From positions 124,001 through 188,000 of the forward strand of contig QAKI01000057.1 in NCBI GenBank assembly GCA_003343905.1: 64,000 bases of DNA, written 5' to 3'. The position numbers were made by a program, and so were the translations under genes. Below, one piece after another: positions 8,853 to 16,844 of this stretch. The stretch comes from Subdoligranulum variabile. Its GTDB lineage: Bacteria > Bacillota > Clostridia > Oscillospirales > Ruminococcaceae. Below the pieces are notes generated by a model. The model was given only the letters and a program-made list of their open reading frames with translations. It did no database searches and was not told the DNA's origin. Each line of letters begins with the position of its first letter. Positions within the stretch are counted from its first letter, which is position 1.

Positions 8853-9107
8853 TCAGAGCAAAAGCCGCAAAATCAGGATCGCCGTGACCCCCGGCACGCC
8901 CAGCACCGCCGCCGTGAACCCGGTAAAACGGTTAAGGGGCAGCGCGATGCCCGTGACCGGTTCGAGCACCGCCAGGAGCGCCAGCGCCCCCAGACCGCAC
9001 ACTGCACCGGCGAGCAGCGCCCGGACCGGGTGCTGCTGGTGCGCCGCGCACCGTCCGATCACCAGCAGGCAGACACCGGCCGCCGCCAGGCCCCACCATT
9101 CCGTCAT
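8853..9107 (-). CDS. bofA: BofA-type pro-sigma-K processing inhibitor
   Basis: Small membrane protein, 84 residues (B. subtilis BofA has 87), that restrains the SpoIVFB site-2 protease and so times sigma-K activation in the mother cell. Two to three hydrophobic segments are visible. The C-terminal signature GIALPLNRFTGFTAAVLGVP matches the conserved NxxT...GxxGxPG pattern of the family. The gene overlaps the end of the yaaL-like gene by 4 nt (ATGA), the same yaaL-bofA order as in B. subtilis. Identification rests on that C-terminal block plus context. Confidence 0.8.
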   Translation of the reverse strand: MTEWWGLAAAGVCLLVIGRCAAHQQHPVRALLAGAVCGLGALALLAVLEPVTGIALPLNRFTGFTAAVLGVPGVTAILILRLLL

Positions 9108-9334
9108 GGATCATCCCCTCCCGAAGAGCGCAGCATACGCAGCAAAGCACGGCAGCGGCACATCAGGGCCGCGTGCTGGTAGGTAAGCTGCTCAATATAG
9201 CATGAGTCCTGCGCTTCTTTGAAAGCAGTCTCGTTGGCCTGCAACGCCTGCATGGCACCGCGCAGTTCCGCCTGCAGCGCCCGGCGTTCCCGTTCCTGAT
9301 GGCTCACTCGCTTGCGCACAGCATTCTCCCCCAT
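9104..9334 (-). CDS. yaaL: YaaL-like protein (DUF2508)
   Basis: Soluble, highly charged helical protein of 76 residues with no known activity. The central part (AMQALQANETAFKEAQD, then IEQLTYQHAALMCRCRALLR) matches the DUF2508 pattern of a long helix, an Asp and a second helix. In B. subtilis yaaL lies between recR and bofA; here it sits between spoIVA and bofA, with recR about 41 kb away. It is separated from spoIVA by 1 nt, so it is surely in the same transcript and probably expressed in sporulation. Confidence 0.7.
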   Translation of the reverse strand: MGENAVRKRVSHQERERRALQAELRGAMQALQANETAFKEAQDSCYIEQLTYQHAALMCRCRALLRMLRSSGGDDP

Positions 9335-9335
9335 C

Positions 9336-10811
9336 TTACAGCAAAATACAGATCAGACCGTCGCAGCCTTCGTTGATGATGCGTTCCAAAGTAAGCTGCA
9401 GGCGGTTGCGCGCTTCCTGCGGCATGTGCAGCAGCTTGGCCTGCACCCCCTCGCTCACCAGCTCGTTGAGGCTCTTGCCGAAAATATTGGTGCTCCACAG
9501 TTTGCCGGGGTCGGTCTCAAAATCCGCCAACAGGCTGCGGATCAGTTCCTCGCCCTGCTGTTCGCTGCCCACAGTGGGCGAAAGTTCGGTGTGGATGTTG
9601 GCGCGCATGATGTGCAGACTGGGCGCACTGGCCGAAAGCCGCACGCCGTACTGCCCGCCCTGCTTGACGATCTCCGGCTCTTCCAGTTTCAGTTCGTCGA
9701 TGCCGGGCATGACGATGCCGTAGCCGGTGGCTTCGACCTGATCCAGCGCCGACTTGATCTTATCATAGGCGCGCTTGGCACGCGCAAGGCTCACCACACA
9801 GGGCAGCAGGCTTGCTTCGTCCACGATCTCAAGCCCCGTCTGCTCGCCCAGGATGCGATAGAAAATATCCGGCACCATCGTGGCGGATATGCGGACCGTG
9901 CCGGTGGCCAGGTCCATCCCGGTCAGGGACGCGCCCGCGATATATTCGCAATCGAGCTGCGGGCGCTTGCCCGCCACGTCGGCCATGCGGCTGACCTGCC
10001 CGGCATACGCCAGCATGGCGGTATATACGGCGCTCTGCAGCCAGTGGCCGGGTTCCAGCATCGTCACCCAGTTGGGCATATAGACCGCGATCTCCTGAAT
10101 AGGAAATTCATACAGCAGTTTTTGCAGCAGCCGGTCCGCGGTCTCGGCGGTCATCGTCAGGCAGTTGACGGGAAAGACCGCATGGCTGTACCGTTCCTCC
10201 AACTCACCGGCAAGCTGCCGGGCTTCGTCGGAATCCGGGTCGGCGCAGTTGAGCAGGATGATATACGGCTTGCCGATGGCATCCAGTTCTTCCACGATGC
10301 GGCGTTCCGCTTCACAGTAGCCCTGGCGCGGCAGGTCGGCCACCGAACCGTCGGTCGTGACGACGATGCCGACCGTGGCGTGCTCCTGGATGACCTTGCG
10401 CGTTCCTGTTTCCGCCGCCAGGTCAAAGGAGACCTCGTGGTCGAACCAGGGGCTTTTGACAAGGCGCGGCGCGTTGTCCTCCTCGTGGCCGAGCGCGCCG
10501 TCCACCATATAGCCCACGCAGTCGATCAGCCGCGCACGGAAACTGCCCCCGCCGGACAGTTCGATGTTCACCGCCTTTTCGGGGATGAACTTGGGCTCGG
10601 TGGTCATGATGGTCCGCCCGGCGGCCGACTGCGGCAGTTCATCATTGGCACGCGCGCGGCAGGCTTCGTTTTGGATATGCGGCAGCAGCATCAGTTCCGA
10701 AAACCGCTTGATGAAGGTGCTTTTGCCGCTGCGCACAGGGCCTACCACGCCAAGATAAATGTCGCCGCCGGTGCGCTGCGCAATGTTCTGATAGATCTGT
10801 TCCCGGGTCAT
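9336..10811 (-). CDS. spoIVA: Stage IV sporulation protein A, coat morphogenetic ATPase
   Basis: Cytoskeletal ATPase that polymerises on the forespore surface to form the base of the coat. It has 491 residues, the family length being about 492. The Walker A motif GPVRSGKST lies at about 24-32, the family-specific block TIMTTEPKFIPEKAV follows, and the C-terminal third has the SpoIVA polymerisation and localisation region ending in DGLICILL. It lies downstream of the SPOCS/LysM gene by 13 nt and close to spoVM, whose product recruits SpoIVA to the membrane. It is strong evidence that the organism, or its recent ancestor, sporulates. Confidence 0.96.
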   Translation of the reverse strand: MTREQIYQNIAQRTGGDIYLGVVGPVRSGKSTFIKRFSELMLLPHIQNEACRARANDELPQSAAGRTIMTTEPKFIPEKAVNIELSGGGSFRARLIDCVGYMVDGALGHEEDNAPRLVKSPWFDHEVSFDLAAETGTRKVIQEHATVGIVVTTDGSVADLPRQGYCEAERRIVEELDAIGKPYIILLNCADPDSDEARQLAGELEERYSHAVFPVNCLTMTAETADRLLQKLLYEFPIQEIAVYMPNWVTMLEPGHWLQSAVYTAMLAYAGQVSRMADVAGKRPQLDCEYIAGASLTGMDLATGTVRISATMVPDIFYRILGEQTGLEIVDEASLLPCVVSLARAKRAYDKIKSALDQVEATGYGIVMPGIDELKLEEPEIVKQGGQYGVRLSASAPSLHIMRANIHTELSPTVGSEQQGEELIRSLLADFETDPGKLWSTNIFGKSLNELVSEGVQAKLLHMPQEARNRLQLTLERIINEGCDGLICILL

Positions 10812-10824
10812 GTTCTTCCCTCCC

Positions 10825-12375
10825 TTACAGCGCCGCCGGAATCAGCAGGCAGGTGTTCTCTGTGGTGAGTTCCTGCGGCGCCACGCCGTCCGCTTCCAGA
10901 TGGTTGGCCGCCGCCAGATCCCGGCAGCGCGCGTGGTAACGCTTGGCAATATCAAACACGCGCTCCCCCTGCCGGGCATAGTACAGGTGCAGCGCCGGGC
11001 CGTCGCTGCCGGCGGCGTATTCCTCGCCCAGTTCCACATCGCAGAGGGCTTCCCCGCATTCCGCCTGAAGCAGCAGCCCGGTACACTGGACCGTCAGTTC
11101 CACCCGCAGCCGCGCGCCGTTTTTGCTGCTGGAGACCCGTGTGACGCAGGCCCCCATGCAGGCGCAGGTATCCGCCGCGGTGCCCGTCCAATCCCCTTCC
11201 GGCTTCCAGGTAAAGGTTTTGTCGTAGCAGGTCAGTTCCCCGCGGGGATCGGCGCACAGGACATGGGCCGTTCCCTTGCCGGAAAGGCAGACGGTCTTTT
11301 CCCCGTCCCGCCCGGCGTCGGTGGGCACCGCCGCCCCCAACGTCACAAAGCAGCCCGCGACCGTCAGATCAGCGTCCGGCAGATCGTCCTCGATCACCAC
11401 TTCCACCTGGCCGTTCAGTTCGGCGGCCGGGTGCAGCAGCTTGCAGGAGGTCTGCACCGTCTGGGTCTGGCACAGGGTGGAATAGGCGTCCGCCACGACC
11501 GTACAGCGCACTTCGTGCCACACTTCCACGTGCAGTTTCCAGGTCAGGGTCAGGTCGGCTTCCCCGGTGCCTTCCGCCGCCGACAGTGTGCAGGCGATCA
11601 CCTCGCCCCAGGCGATGCAGCGGTCCTCCTCCGCTACGCCCGGCAGTTCCACCGTCTGCTGGACGGGGATCTCCGTCTGGCGCACGGTCAGCTTTTCTGT
11701 GCCCGCGGGCTGGTAGCAGATCTGGGCCTGCAGCGTGCCCTGGATGTCGGCCTGACCGGTCTGCAGAGCGGCGCTGCCCAGGGTAAAGGTGCCCGCAATA
11801 TCCAGAACGGATTCTTCCTCCGCGTCCGGCAGCGGGAGTTCGGTCTCGGCCGTAAGGGTCTTTTCCTCCACCGCGATGCGGTGCATGCCCTGCAGTTCCC
11901 GCGTGCGCTGTTCGATGCCGCAGTCCGCCAGCGAGGTCAGCAGTTCACATTCCTTTGCGGCCAGTACTGCCCCAAACAAAATGTACGCGCCGCGCAGGTC
12001 GATGCGGTGCTCGCTGACGGCCCGGCAGTTGCAGTACTCTGTCTCGCCCCAGACCTGTGCGGGGCCTTCCATATAGTGGCCCGCCGGAAGCTCGACCGCT
12101 TTTTCAAAAGCAAATTTCTGTTCGGTGCGGTAGAGATGGCAGCCCGGTTCATCGCTCTGGTAATACACCGTGCAGCGCAGGTAGCCCTCGCTCTGCCAGC
12201 GCCCGCCTGTTATACGGTTTTGCAGCAGCACCGGCTCGATGCGGCACTTTACGATCTTGAATACCGCAGGCAGATAGTCCGGGATCAGGATCTCGGTCTC
12301 CACAGGGAGTTCCAGGCGGGTCTCCCATCGGCCCCCATAGGCCGCTATGGTGTCCTTGAACACCTTCAGTTCCAT
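10825..12375 (-). CDS. SPOCS-domain (DUF3794) and LysM protein, likely spore-coat component
   Basis: 516-residue protein with repeated DUF3794/SPOCS modules and a C-terminal LysM (about residues 460-512: YYARQGERVFDIAKRY ... NTCLLIP). SPOCS domains occur in spore-coat proteins such as SafA-like and CotE-region proteins of Clostridia (family knowledge); LysM suggests binding to the spore cortex. No signal peptide is seen, in line with assembly from the mother-cell cytoplasm. The ATG at 12375 follows AAAGGGGC by 7 nt. It stands between spoVM and spoIVA, so it probably belongs to the same coat-base assembly. Confidence 0.85.
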   Translation of the reverse strand: MELKVFKDTIAAYGGRWETRLELPVETEILIPDYLPAVFKIVKCRIEPVLLQNRITGGRWQSEGYLRCTVYYQSDEPGCHLYRTEQKFAFEKAVELPAGHYMEGPAQVWGETEYCNCRAVSEHRIDLRGAYILFGAVLAAKECELLTSLADCGIEQRTRELQGMHRIAVEEKTLTAETELPLPDAEEESVLDIAGTFTLGSAALQTGQADIQGTLQAQICYQPAGTEKLTVRQTEIPVQQTVELPGVAEEDRCIAWGEVIACTLSAAEGTGEADLTLTWKLHVEVWHEVRCTVVADAYSTLCQTQTVQTSCKLLHPAAELNGQVEVVIEDDLPDADLTVAGCFVTLGAAVPTDAGRDGEKTVCLSGKGTAHVLCADPRGELTCYDKTFTWKPEGDWTGTAADTCACMGACVTRVSSSKNGARLRVELTVQCTGLLLQAECGEALCDVELGEEYAAGSDGPALHLYYARQGERVFDIAKRYHARCRDLAAANHLEADGVAPQELTTENTCLLIPAAL

Positions 12376-12438
12376 CTTTGATTGCCCCTTTCCGTCACGT
12401 GCTTGGTTGACTTTCTGGTGCATCTATATGCGGACGGG

Positions 12439-12470
12439 CAAAAAAATAATCCCTGCCGGGCGGCAGGGAT
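12439..12470 (-). terminator. intrinsic terminator after spoVM
   Basis: A 9-bp stem (12449-12457 and 12462-12470) with a 4-nt loop and a TATTTTTT tail on the minus strand. It closes the long thiN-spoVM transcription unit 14 nt after the spoVM stop and separates it from the SPOCS gene. Confidence 0.8.
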
Positions 12471-12483
12471 CGCAGAAATATTT

Positions 12484-12552
12484 TCAGACCTTGAATGCTG
12501 TGCGAAGCAGCCAGCGCAGCGCGCGCGGGCATCGGACCACGACCACATGCAT
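12484..12552 (-). CDS. spoVM: Stage V sporulation protein M, 22-residue amphipathic peptide
   Basis: Micro-protein that reads MHVVVVRCPRALRWLLR and then five more residues. SpoVM is an amphipathic helix that senses the convex forespore membrane and recruits SpoIVA. Aligned without gaps to B. subtilis SpoVM (26 residues), it keeps Pro9, the basic residues at 7 and 10, Leu12 and Arg17; Pro9 is the residue known to matter for correct targeting. Translation signals are good: GAGGTG at 12564-12559, 6 nt before the ATG. It follows thiN by 63 nt, exactly where spoVM lies in Bacillus, and is followed by a terminator. It is too short for ordinary gene callers. Very likely genuine. Confidence 0.87.
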   Translation of the reverse strand: MHVVVVRCPRALRWLLRTAFKV

Positions 12553-12615
12553 GCCGTACACCTCACTTTCTCCTTACTGGTGTACGCCATACTATGCAAA
12601 ACGGCGGGCAGTGTG

Positions 12616-13251
12616 TCACCCATCCGCGCGGGTCAGGACCACAAGGCCGTGGCCGCTGCTGCACTGCAGGCGGGCCGCCGGCGCGGTGAATTCGTTGCTG
12701 GTGCCCAGCGGGTAATCCAGTTCCGTCAGGGTCGCGTTTTCAAGGGGGTAATACACGCCCTGTTCGACCACGCCGGTCATGGGCGCCCCCAGCGCAAACA
12801 GGGAAAGGTACTTCCATTCCCCGCGCGCCAATTCCAACGGCTGCCCCGGCAGCAGGTAGTGCATCTCGCTTTTGGCATCCGCCAGGATGGTGCGCACCCC
12901 GTGCAGCGCCAGATACAGTCCGGTAGAGATGTTGGCAAGCATATGTTCTACCCGGAACCCGCCCAGCGCGCCGAGCATCACGACTTCCTCAAAGCCGTGT
13001 TCCACCAGCCAGCGGGCGGCAAACTGCGTGTCGGTATCGTCCTTGACGTGGGGCAGCACGATGGTCTCGCGGTCCGTTTCCGGCTGCGGGGCGGAATCAA
13101 AGTCCCCCACGATCAGATCAGGCCGCACGCCAAGGACGGCGGCATTGCGGTAGCCCGCGTCGCACGCCACGATAAAATCCCCCGGCTGCAGGTAGGACGC
13201 CATCTCGCCGCTTACCGGCACAGCCGAAAGCAGCACCGCGCGGCGGCTCAC
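12616..13251 (-). CDS. thiN: Thiamine diphosphokinase ThiN
   Basis: Transfers pyrophosphate from ATP to thiamine, giving thiamine diphosphate. It has 211 residues. The family motifs are present: ACDAGYRNA near the N-terminus, VGDFDS, DDTDTQFAARW and GGFRVEHMLANI. The last is usually GxRxDH, so the Asp is replaced by Glu. I prefer the GTG at 13251, which gives a GTGA overlap with the rsgA stop, over a GTG at 13260. It is the penultimate gene of the ylo-like cluster; rpe, which separates rsgA and thiN in Bacillus, is missing. Confidence 0.9.
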   Translation of the reverse strand: MSRRAVLLSAVPVSGEMASYLQPGDFIVACDAGYRNAAVLGVRPDLIVGDFDSAPQPETDRETIVLPHVKDDTDTQFAARWLVEHGFEEVVMLGALGGFRVEHMLANISTGLYLALHGVRTILADAKSEMHYLLPGQPLELARGEWKYLSLFALGAPMTGVVEQGVYYPLENATLTELDYPLGTSNEFTAPAARLQCSSGHGLVVLTRADG

Positions 13252-14120
13252 TTTTCCCACGCTTTCCGGGCGCTGGCCTCTTCATACATCGTCAGGTAAC
13301 TGGCATACCGGGTCCGGCTGATCGCGCCCTGTTCCACCGCTTCCCGCACGGCGCAGCCCAATTCGCTGCGGTGGGAACAGCCGGTGAACCGGCACTGCGG
13401 GATATAGGGGGCAAATTCCGGGAAAGTCGTTTCCAGTTTTTCCTTGGGGATACGGCAGAGCTTCTGCGCTTCCAGACTGGCAAAGCCCGGCGTGTCGGCC
13501 AGACGGCCGCCGCAGATCTCGAAGATCTCCACTTCGCGGGTCGTATGGCGTCCACGGCCCAGCTTTTGGCTGATCTGGCCGGTCTCCCGTTTCAGTTCGG
13601 GCGCCAGCGTGTTCAGCAGCGTGGATTTGCCCACGCCGGAGTTGCCGCAGAACGCGCACAGGTTCCCCGCAATATAGCGGCGGATCGCGTCCAGGCCCTC
13701 GCCGGTGGGGTAATGCAGTTGGATCAGCGGCACGCCGCTTTGCGCGTAAGCCTGCTGAAGCTGGTCGGCGGCGGCAAGGTCCGCCTTGGTCACGACCAGC
13801 ACCGGCTGTACGTCCTGATAGACTGCCGCCGCGGCCAACTGGTCCAGCACCAGTGTACTGGGGACCGGCTGCGTCGTGCTGGCGACGATGAACAGCACGT
13901 CCAGGTTCGCCACCGGCGGCCGCACAAAGACGTTCTTGCGCGGCAGGATCTCCTCGATCACCGTGCGGTCCTCCGACAGGCGGACATAGTCGCCGGCCAC
14001 CGGGGTGATCCCCCGTTTGCGGAAGATCCCGCGGGCCTTACATTCCACAATGCCGTCCGGGGTGCGGACGTAGTAAAAGCCGCCGATCCCCTTGGTGATA
14101 TAGCACATCGTTTCGCTCAT
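13248..14120 (-). CDS. rsgA: Ribosome small-subunit-dependent GTPase RsgA
   Basis: Circularly permuted GTPase that acts late in 30S assembly. It has 290 residues: N-terminal OB fold, then G4 (TKAD) before G1 (GNSGVGKST), the G2/switch region GRHTTREVE, G3 (DTPG) and a C-terminal zinc finger (CRFTGCSHRSELGC). The ATG at 14120 begins 1 nt after the prkC stop, so translation is probably coupled. In B. subtilis the neighbouring kinase phosphorylates this GTPase (CpgA/RsgA), and the gene order is conserved here. Confidence 0.95.
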   Translation of the reverse strand: MSETMCYITKGIGGFYYVRTPDGIVECKARGIFRKRGITPVAGDYVRLSEDRTVIEEILPRKNVFVRPPVANLDVLFIVASTTQPVPSTLVLDQLAAAAVYQDVQPVLVVTKADLAAADQLQQAYAQSGVPLIQLHYPTGEGLDAIRRYIAGNLCAFCGNSGVGKSTLLNTLAPELKRETGQISQKLGRGRHTTREVEIFEICGGRLADTPGFASLEAQKLCRIPKEKLETTFPEFAPYIPQCRFTGCSHRSELGCAVREAVEQGAISRTRYASYLTMYEEASARKAWEK

Positions 14121-14121
14121 A

Positions 14122-16041
14122 TCAGATCGGGTTGCCTTCCGCGTCGCAGCGCTGGCCATTCTCGTTCCACATGCTGCCGTCCGTCATCTGGTGGATCTGA
14201 TGGCTGCCGTCGCTGTTCCACCACCAGCTTTCGGGCACGGTGACGGTGCCGTCCGGGTTCTGCTGGACTTCCGGCGGCGGCGTTTCAGCCGGCGTTTCGG
14301 GCACGCCGGTGGATACCACCAACGTGATCACCGTGCCGACGCGCGCCTCCGTTCCCGGTTCCGGGCTCTGGTTCAGAACGGTGCCCGCCGGCTCCGAACT
14401 GGGCTGCTCCACCACACGGATCGAGAAGTTCAGGCCGCGCACATCATCGCGCGCGTCGTCGATCAGCTTGCCTTTCATCGTGGGCACCTTATTGGTGGTA
14501 CTCACAACGCCGCGGCTGATATACAGGATCACCGTAGAACCGCCTTCGACCGTTTCACCGGCTGCCGGGCTGCTGTAGATCACAGCGCCGTTGGCGACCG
14601 TTTCATCCTGCATGGGCTTCTGCATCACGTTCAGGCCCATATCCTTCAACGTCTGTTCGGCGTCCGCCGCCACCATGTTTTTGGTTTCGGGGACCGTCAC
14701 ATACTGGGTGCCCAGGCTCACGGTCAGGGTGATCTTCTGCCCTTCCTTCACAGTACGGTCCGCCTTGGGGTTTTGGCGGATGATCGTGCCCTCCGGGTAG
14801 CTGGAATTGTATTCCTCCACCAACTGCAGGTTCAACAGATCGTTGTACTCCGAAGCGCGGTATTCGTCGATGGTCTGGCCCACAAAGTTGATGAGGGTGA
14901 CGTCGTCCCGGTTGGAGAACAGCAGGTTGCTGGAATTGGTAAAGATCAGGTAGACCAGAATAAGCGCGCCGATCACAAAAGCGACGGCCATGCCGAAGAA
15001 GATGGGCAGTACGGAGAAGGGCTTCTTCTCCGCCGCCGCGGCAGCCCTGCGGCCTTTGCCGCGGCCGGGGTTGGACGTGCCGGCGCGGCGCGCCCCGCCG
15101 GTGCGGATGTTGCTGCCCTTCGCGCCGGGTTTTGCGTTGTTCACAACGCGGTTGATGTTTTTCTGTGGATTATCCTGCATATTTCTGTACTCATATTCAA
15201 AGCGGATCGAAGGATTGTGTTTGAATTCCTCAATCGCTTCCAGCATTTCCCGGGCGCTCTGGTAGCGTTTTTCGGGTTCCTTTTCCATGGCTTTTTCGGT
15301 GATCTGGCAAAGCCCCTGCGGCACGTTCGGCGCCACCTGGGAAAGCGGCTTGGCCTTGTCCGAGATCTGCATGATCGCAATGGACACCGCCCCGTCGCCG
15401 TCGAACGGCAGCTTGCCGGAGAGCATCTCATACAGCATCACGCCAACCGAATAAATATCGGTGCGCGCGTCGGTCTTATCGCCCTTGGCCTGTTCCGGGC
15501 TGATGTAATGCACCGAGCCGATGGCCTTGTCGCTGACGGTCTGGCTCTGCGCACGGGAGAAGCGCGCGATGCCGAAGTCCATCATCTTGATGGAACCGTC
15601 CGCCAGCAGCATGATGTTCTGCGGCTTCACGTCCCGGTGGATGATGCCCTTGGAATGGGCGTGCTGCAGCGCGCGCAGCACCTGGGTGGCAAAGTGCACG
15701 GTCTCCTTCCAGGTCAGGGCGCCGCCGCGCTGCTTGAGGTATTCCTTCAGCGTGATGCCGTCCACATATTCCATGACGATATACTGCAGGCGGTTCGTTA
15801 CCGACACATCGTACACCTTGACGATGTTGGGATGGTCCAGGATCGAGATCGCCTTGGACTCGTTCTTGAAACGGCGGACCAGTTCCTCGTTATCCAGAAA
15901 TTCCTCTTTCAGTACCTTGACGGCGATCGCATTGCCGGTCTTTTCATCCACGCCGCGGTACACGTTGGCCATACCGCCGACGCCGACCAGGCCCTGGATC
16001 AAGTATCGGCCATCCAGCCGCCTTCCAATCAGATTATCCAT
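14122..16041 (-). CDS. prkC: PASTA-domain Ser/Thr protein kinase PrkC/Stk1 family
   Basis: Membrane receptor kinase that senses muropeptides and phosphorylates cell-wall, translation and germination targets. It has 639 residues: kinase domain with Lys42 (AVKVLK), HRDVKPQN (Asp137) and DFG (Asp155), a basic Ala/Gly-rich juxtamembrane region, one transmembrane helix (about 345-367) and three PASTA repeats to about residue 580. After a Pro-rich linker there is an unusual tail containing PESWWWNSDGS and MTDGSMWNENG, not part of the normal PASTA architecture. It overlaps prpC by 8 nt; kinase and phosphatase are made together. Confidence 0.96.
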   Translation of the reverse strand: MDNLIGRRLDGRYLIQGLVGVGGMANVYRGVDEKTGNAIAVKVLKEEFLDNEELVRRFKNESKAISILDHPNIVKVYDVSVTNRLQYIVMEYVDGITLKEYLKQRGGALTWKETVHFATQVLRALQHAHSKGIIHRDVKPQNIMLLADGSIKMMDFGIARFSRAQSQTVSDKAIGSVHYISPEQAKGDKTDARTDIYSVGVMLYEMLSGKLPFDGDGAVSIAIMQISDKAKPLSQVAPNVPQGLCQITEKAMEKEPEKRYQSAREMLEAIEEFKHNPSIRFEYEYRNMQDNPQKNINRVVNNAKPGAKGSNIRTGGARRAGTSNPGRGKGRRAAAAAEKKPFSVLPIFFGMAVAFVIGALILVYLIFTNSSNLLFSNRDDVTLINFVGQTIDEYRASEYNDLLNLQLVEEYNSSYPEGTIIRQNPKADRTVKEGQKITLTVSLGTQYVTVPETKNMVAADAEQTLKDMGLNVMQKPMQDETVANGAVIYSSPAAGETVEGGSTVILYISRGVVSTTNKVPTMKGKLIDDARDDVRGLNFSIRVVEQPSSEPAGTVLNQSPEPGTEARVGTVITLVVSTGVPETPAETPPPEVQQNPDGTVTVPESWWWNSDGSHQIHQMTDGSMWNENGQRCDAEGNPI

Positions 16042-16783
16042 TGTTGACCTCCGTTATTTCCACGCCCATAAGCAAAACCGTGATATTGTCCTGGCCGCCC
16101 GCCTGCAGCGCGCGGTCCACAAGGATGCGGGTGGCATCAAAGAAAGGGACTTCCTGCAGGATGTGTGCGATCTCGCCGTCCGGCACCATATTGGTAAGCC
16201 CATCGGTACACAGCAGCAGGATGTCGCCCACCTCGACCTCGCACCGGTTATATTCCGGCACGATGTTGGCCGCCACGCCCAGCGCCCGTGTGATCAGGTT
16301 TTTCTGCGGGTGCAGTGTTGCCTGTTCCCGCGTGATCTGGCCGCTGTCCACCAACTGCTGCACCATGGAATGGTCCCGCGTGATCTGGCGCATGCTGCCT
16401 TCATGGTAAAGGTAAGCGCGGGAATCCCCGGCGTGTACGATGTGGGCGTAACCGTCCCCCACATAGGCGCAGACACCTGTGGTCCCCATGCCCAGCATTT
16501 CCGGGTCGGAAGTGGCTTTATCGTACACGGCGCGGTTCGTCACATCGAACCCGCGCATGAGAAAGCTCTTCTCCCCGCCCGGCTGCAGTTGGCGGATCTG
16601 GCGGGCAAAGTATTTCTGCATGGTGTCGGTGGCGATCCGGGCCGCCATACGGCCCCCGTTGACGCCGCCCATACCGTCGCAGACGATGCCCCAGGCCGTG
16701 CCGCCCGCCATCTGCTGCGCACAGTAATTATCCTGGTTTTCCTGGCGGCAGCTACCGATGTCCGTGATCGCAGCGATCTTCAT
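16034..16783 (-). CDS. prpC: PP2C-type Ser/Thr phosphatase PrpC/Stp
   Basis: Mn-dependent PPM phosphatase that reverses PrkC phosphorylation. It has 249 residues with all metal-binding motifs: DIGSCRQENQDN, VCDGMGGVNGG, GTTGVCA...HAGDSRAYL and a late LLCTDGLTN and GGQDNITVLL. It starts at an ATG after AAAGGAAC. It overlaps prkC by 8 nt and follows rlmN by 61 nt, as in other Firmicutes. Confidence 0.95.
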   Translation of the reverse strand: MKIAAITDIGSCRQENQDNYCAQQMAGGTAWGIVCDGMGGVNGGRMAARIATDTMQKYFARQIRQLQPGGEKSFLMRGFDVTNRAVYDKATSDPEMLGMGTTGVCAYVGDGYAHIVHAGDSRAYLYHEGSMRQITRDHSMVQQLVDSGQITREQATLHPQKNLITRALGVAANIVPEYNRCEVEVGDILLLCTDGLTNMVPDGEIAHILQEVPFFDATRILVDRALQAGGQDNITVLLMGVEITEVNNG

Positions 16784-16844
16784 TCAGGATGTTCCTTTCG
16801 TTGGTTTACTCATTCTCCCGGCGCAGGGGCCCTGCCCCGCCACA

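Noticed and set aside
12541..12615. sigma-E promoter for spoVM
   Set aside because: A CATAGTAT-like -10 is present in the thiN-spoVM gap but no -35 partner at suitable spacing, so I do not annotate it.
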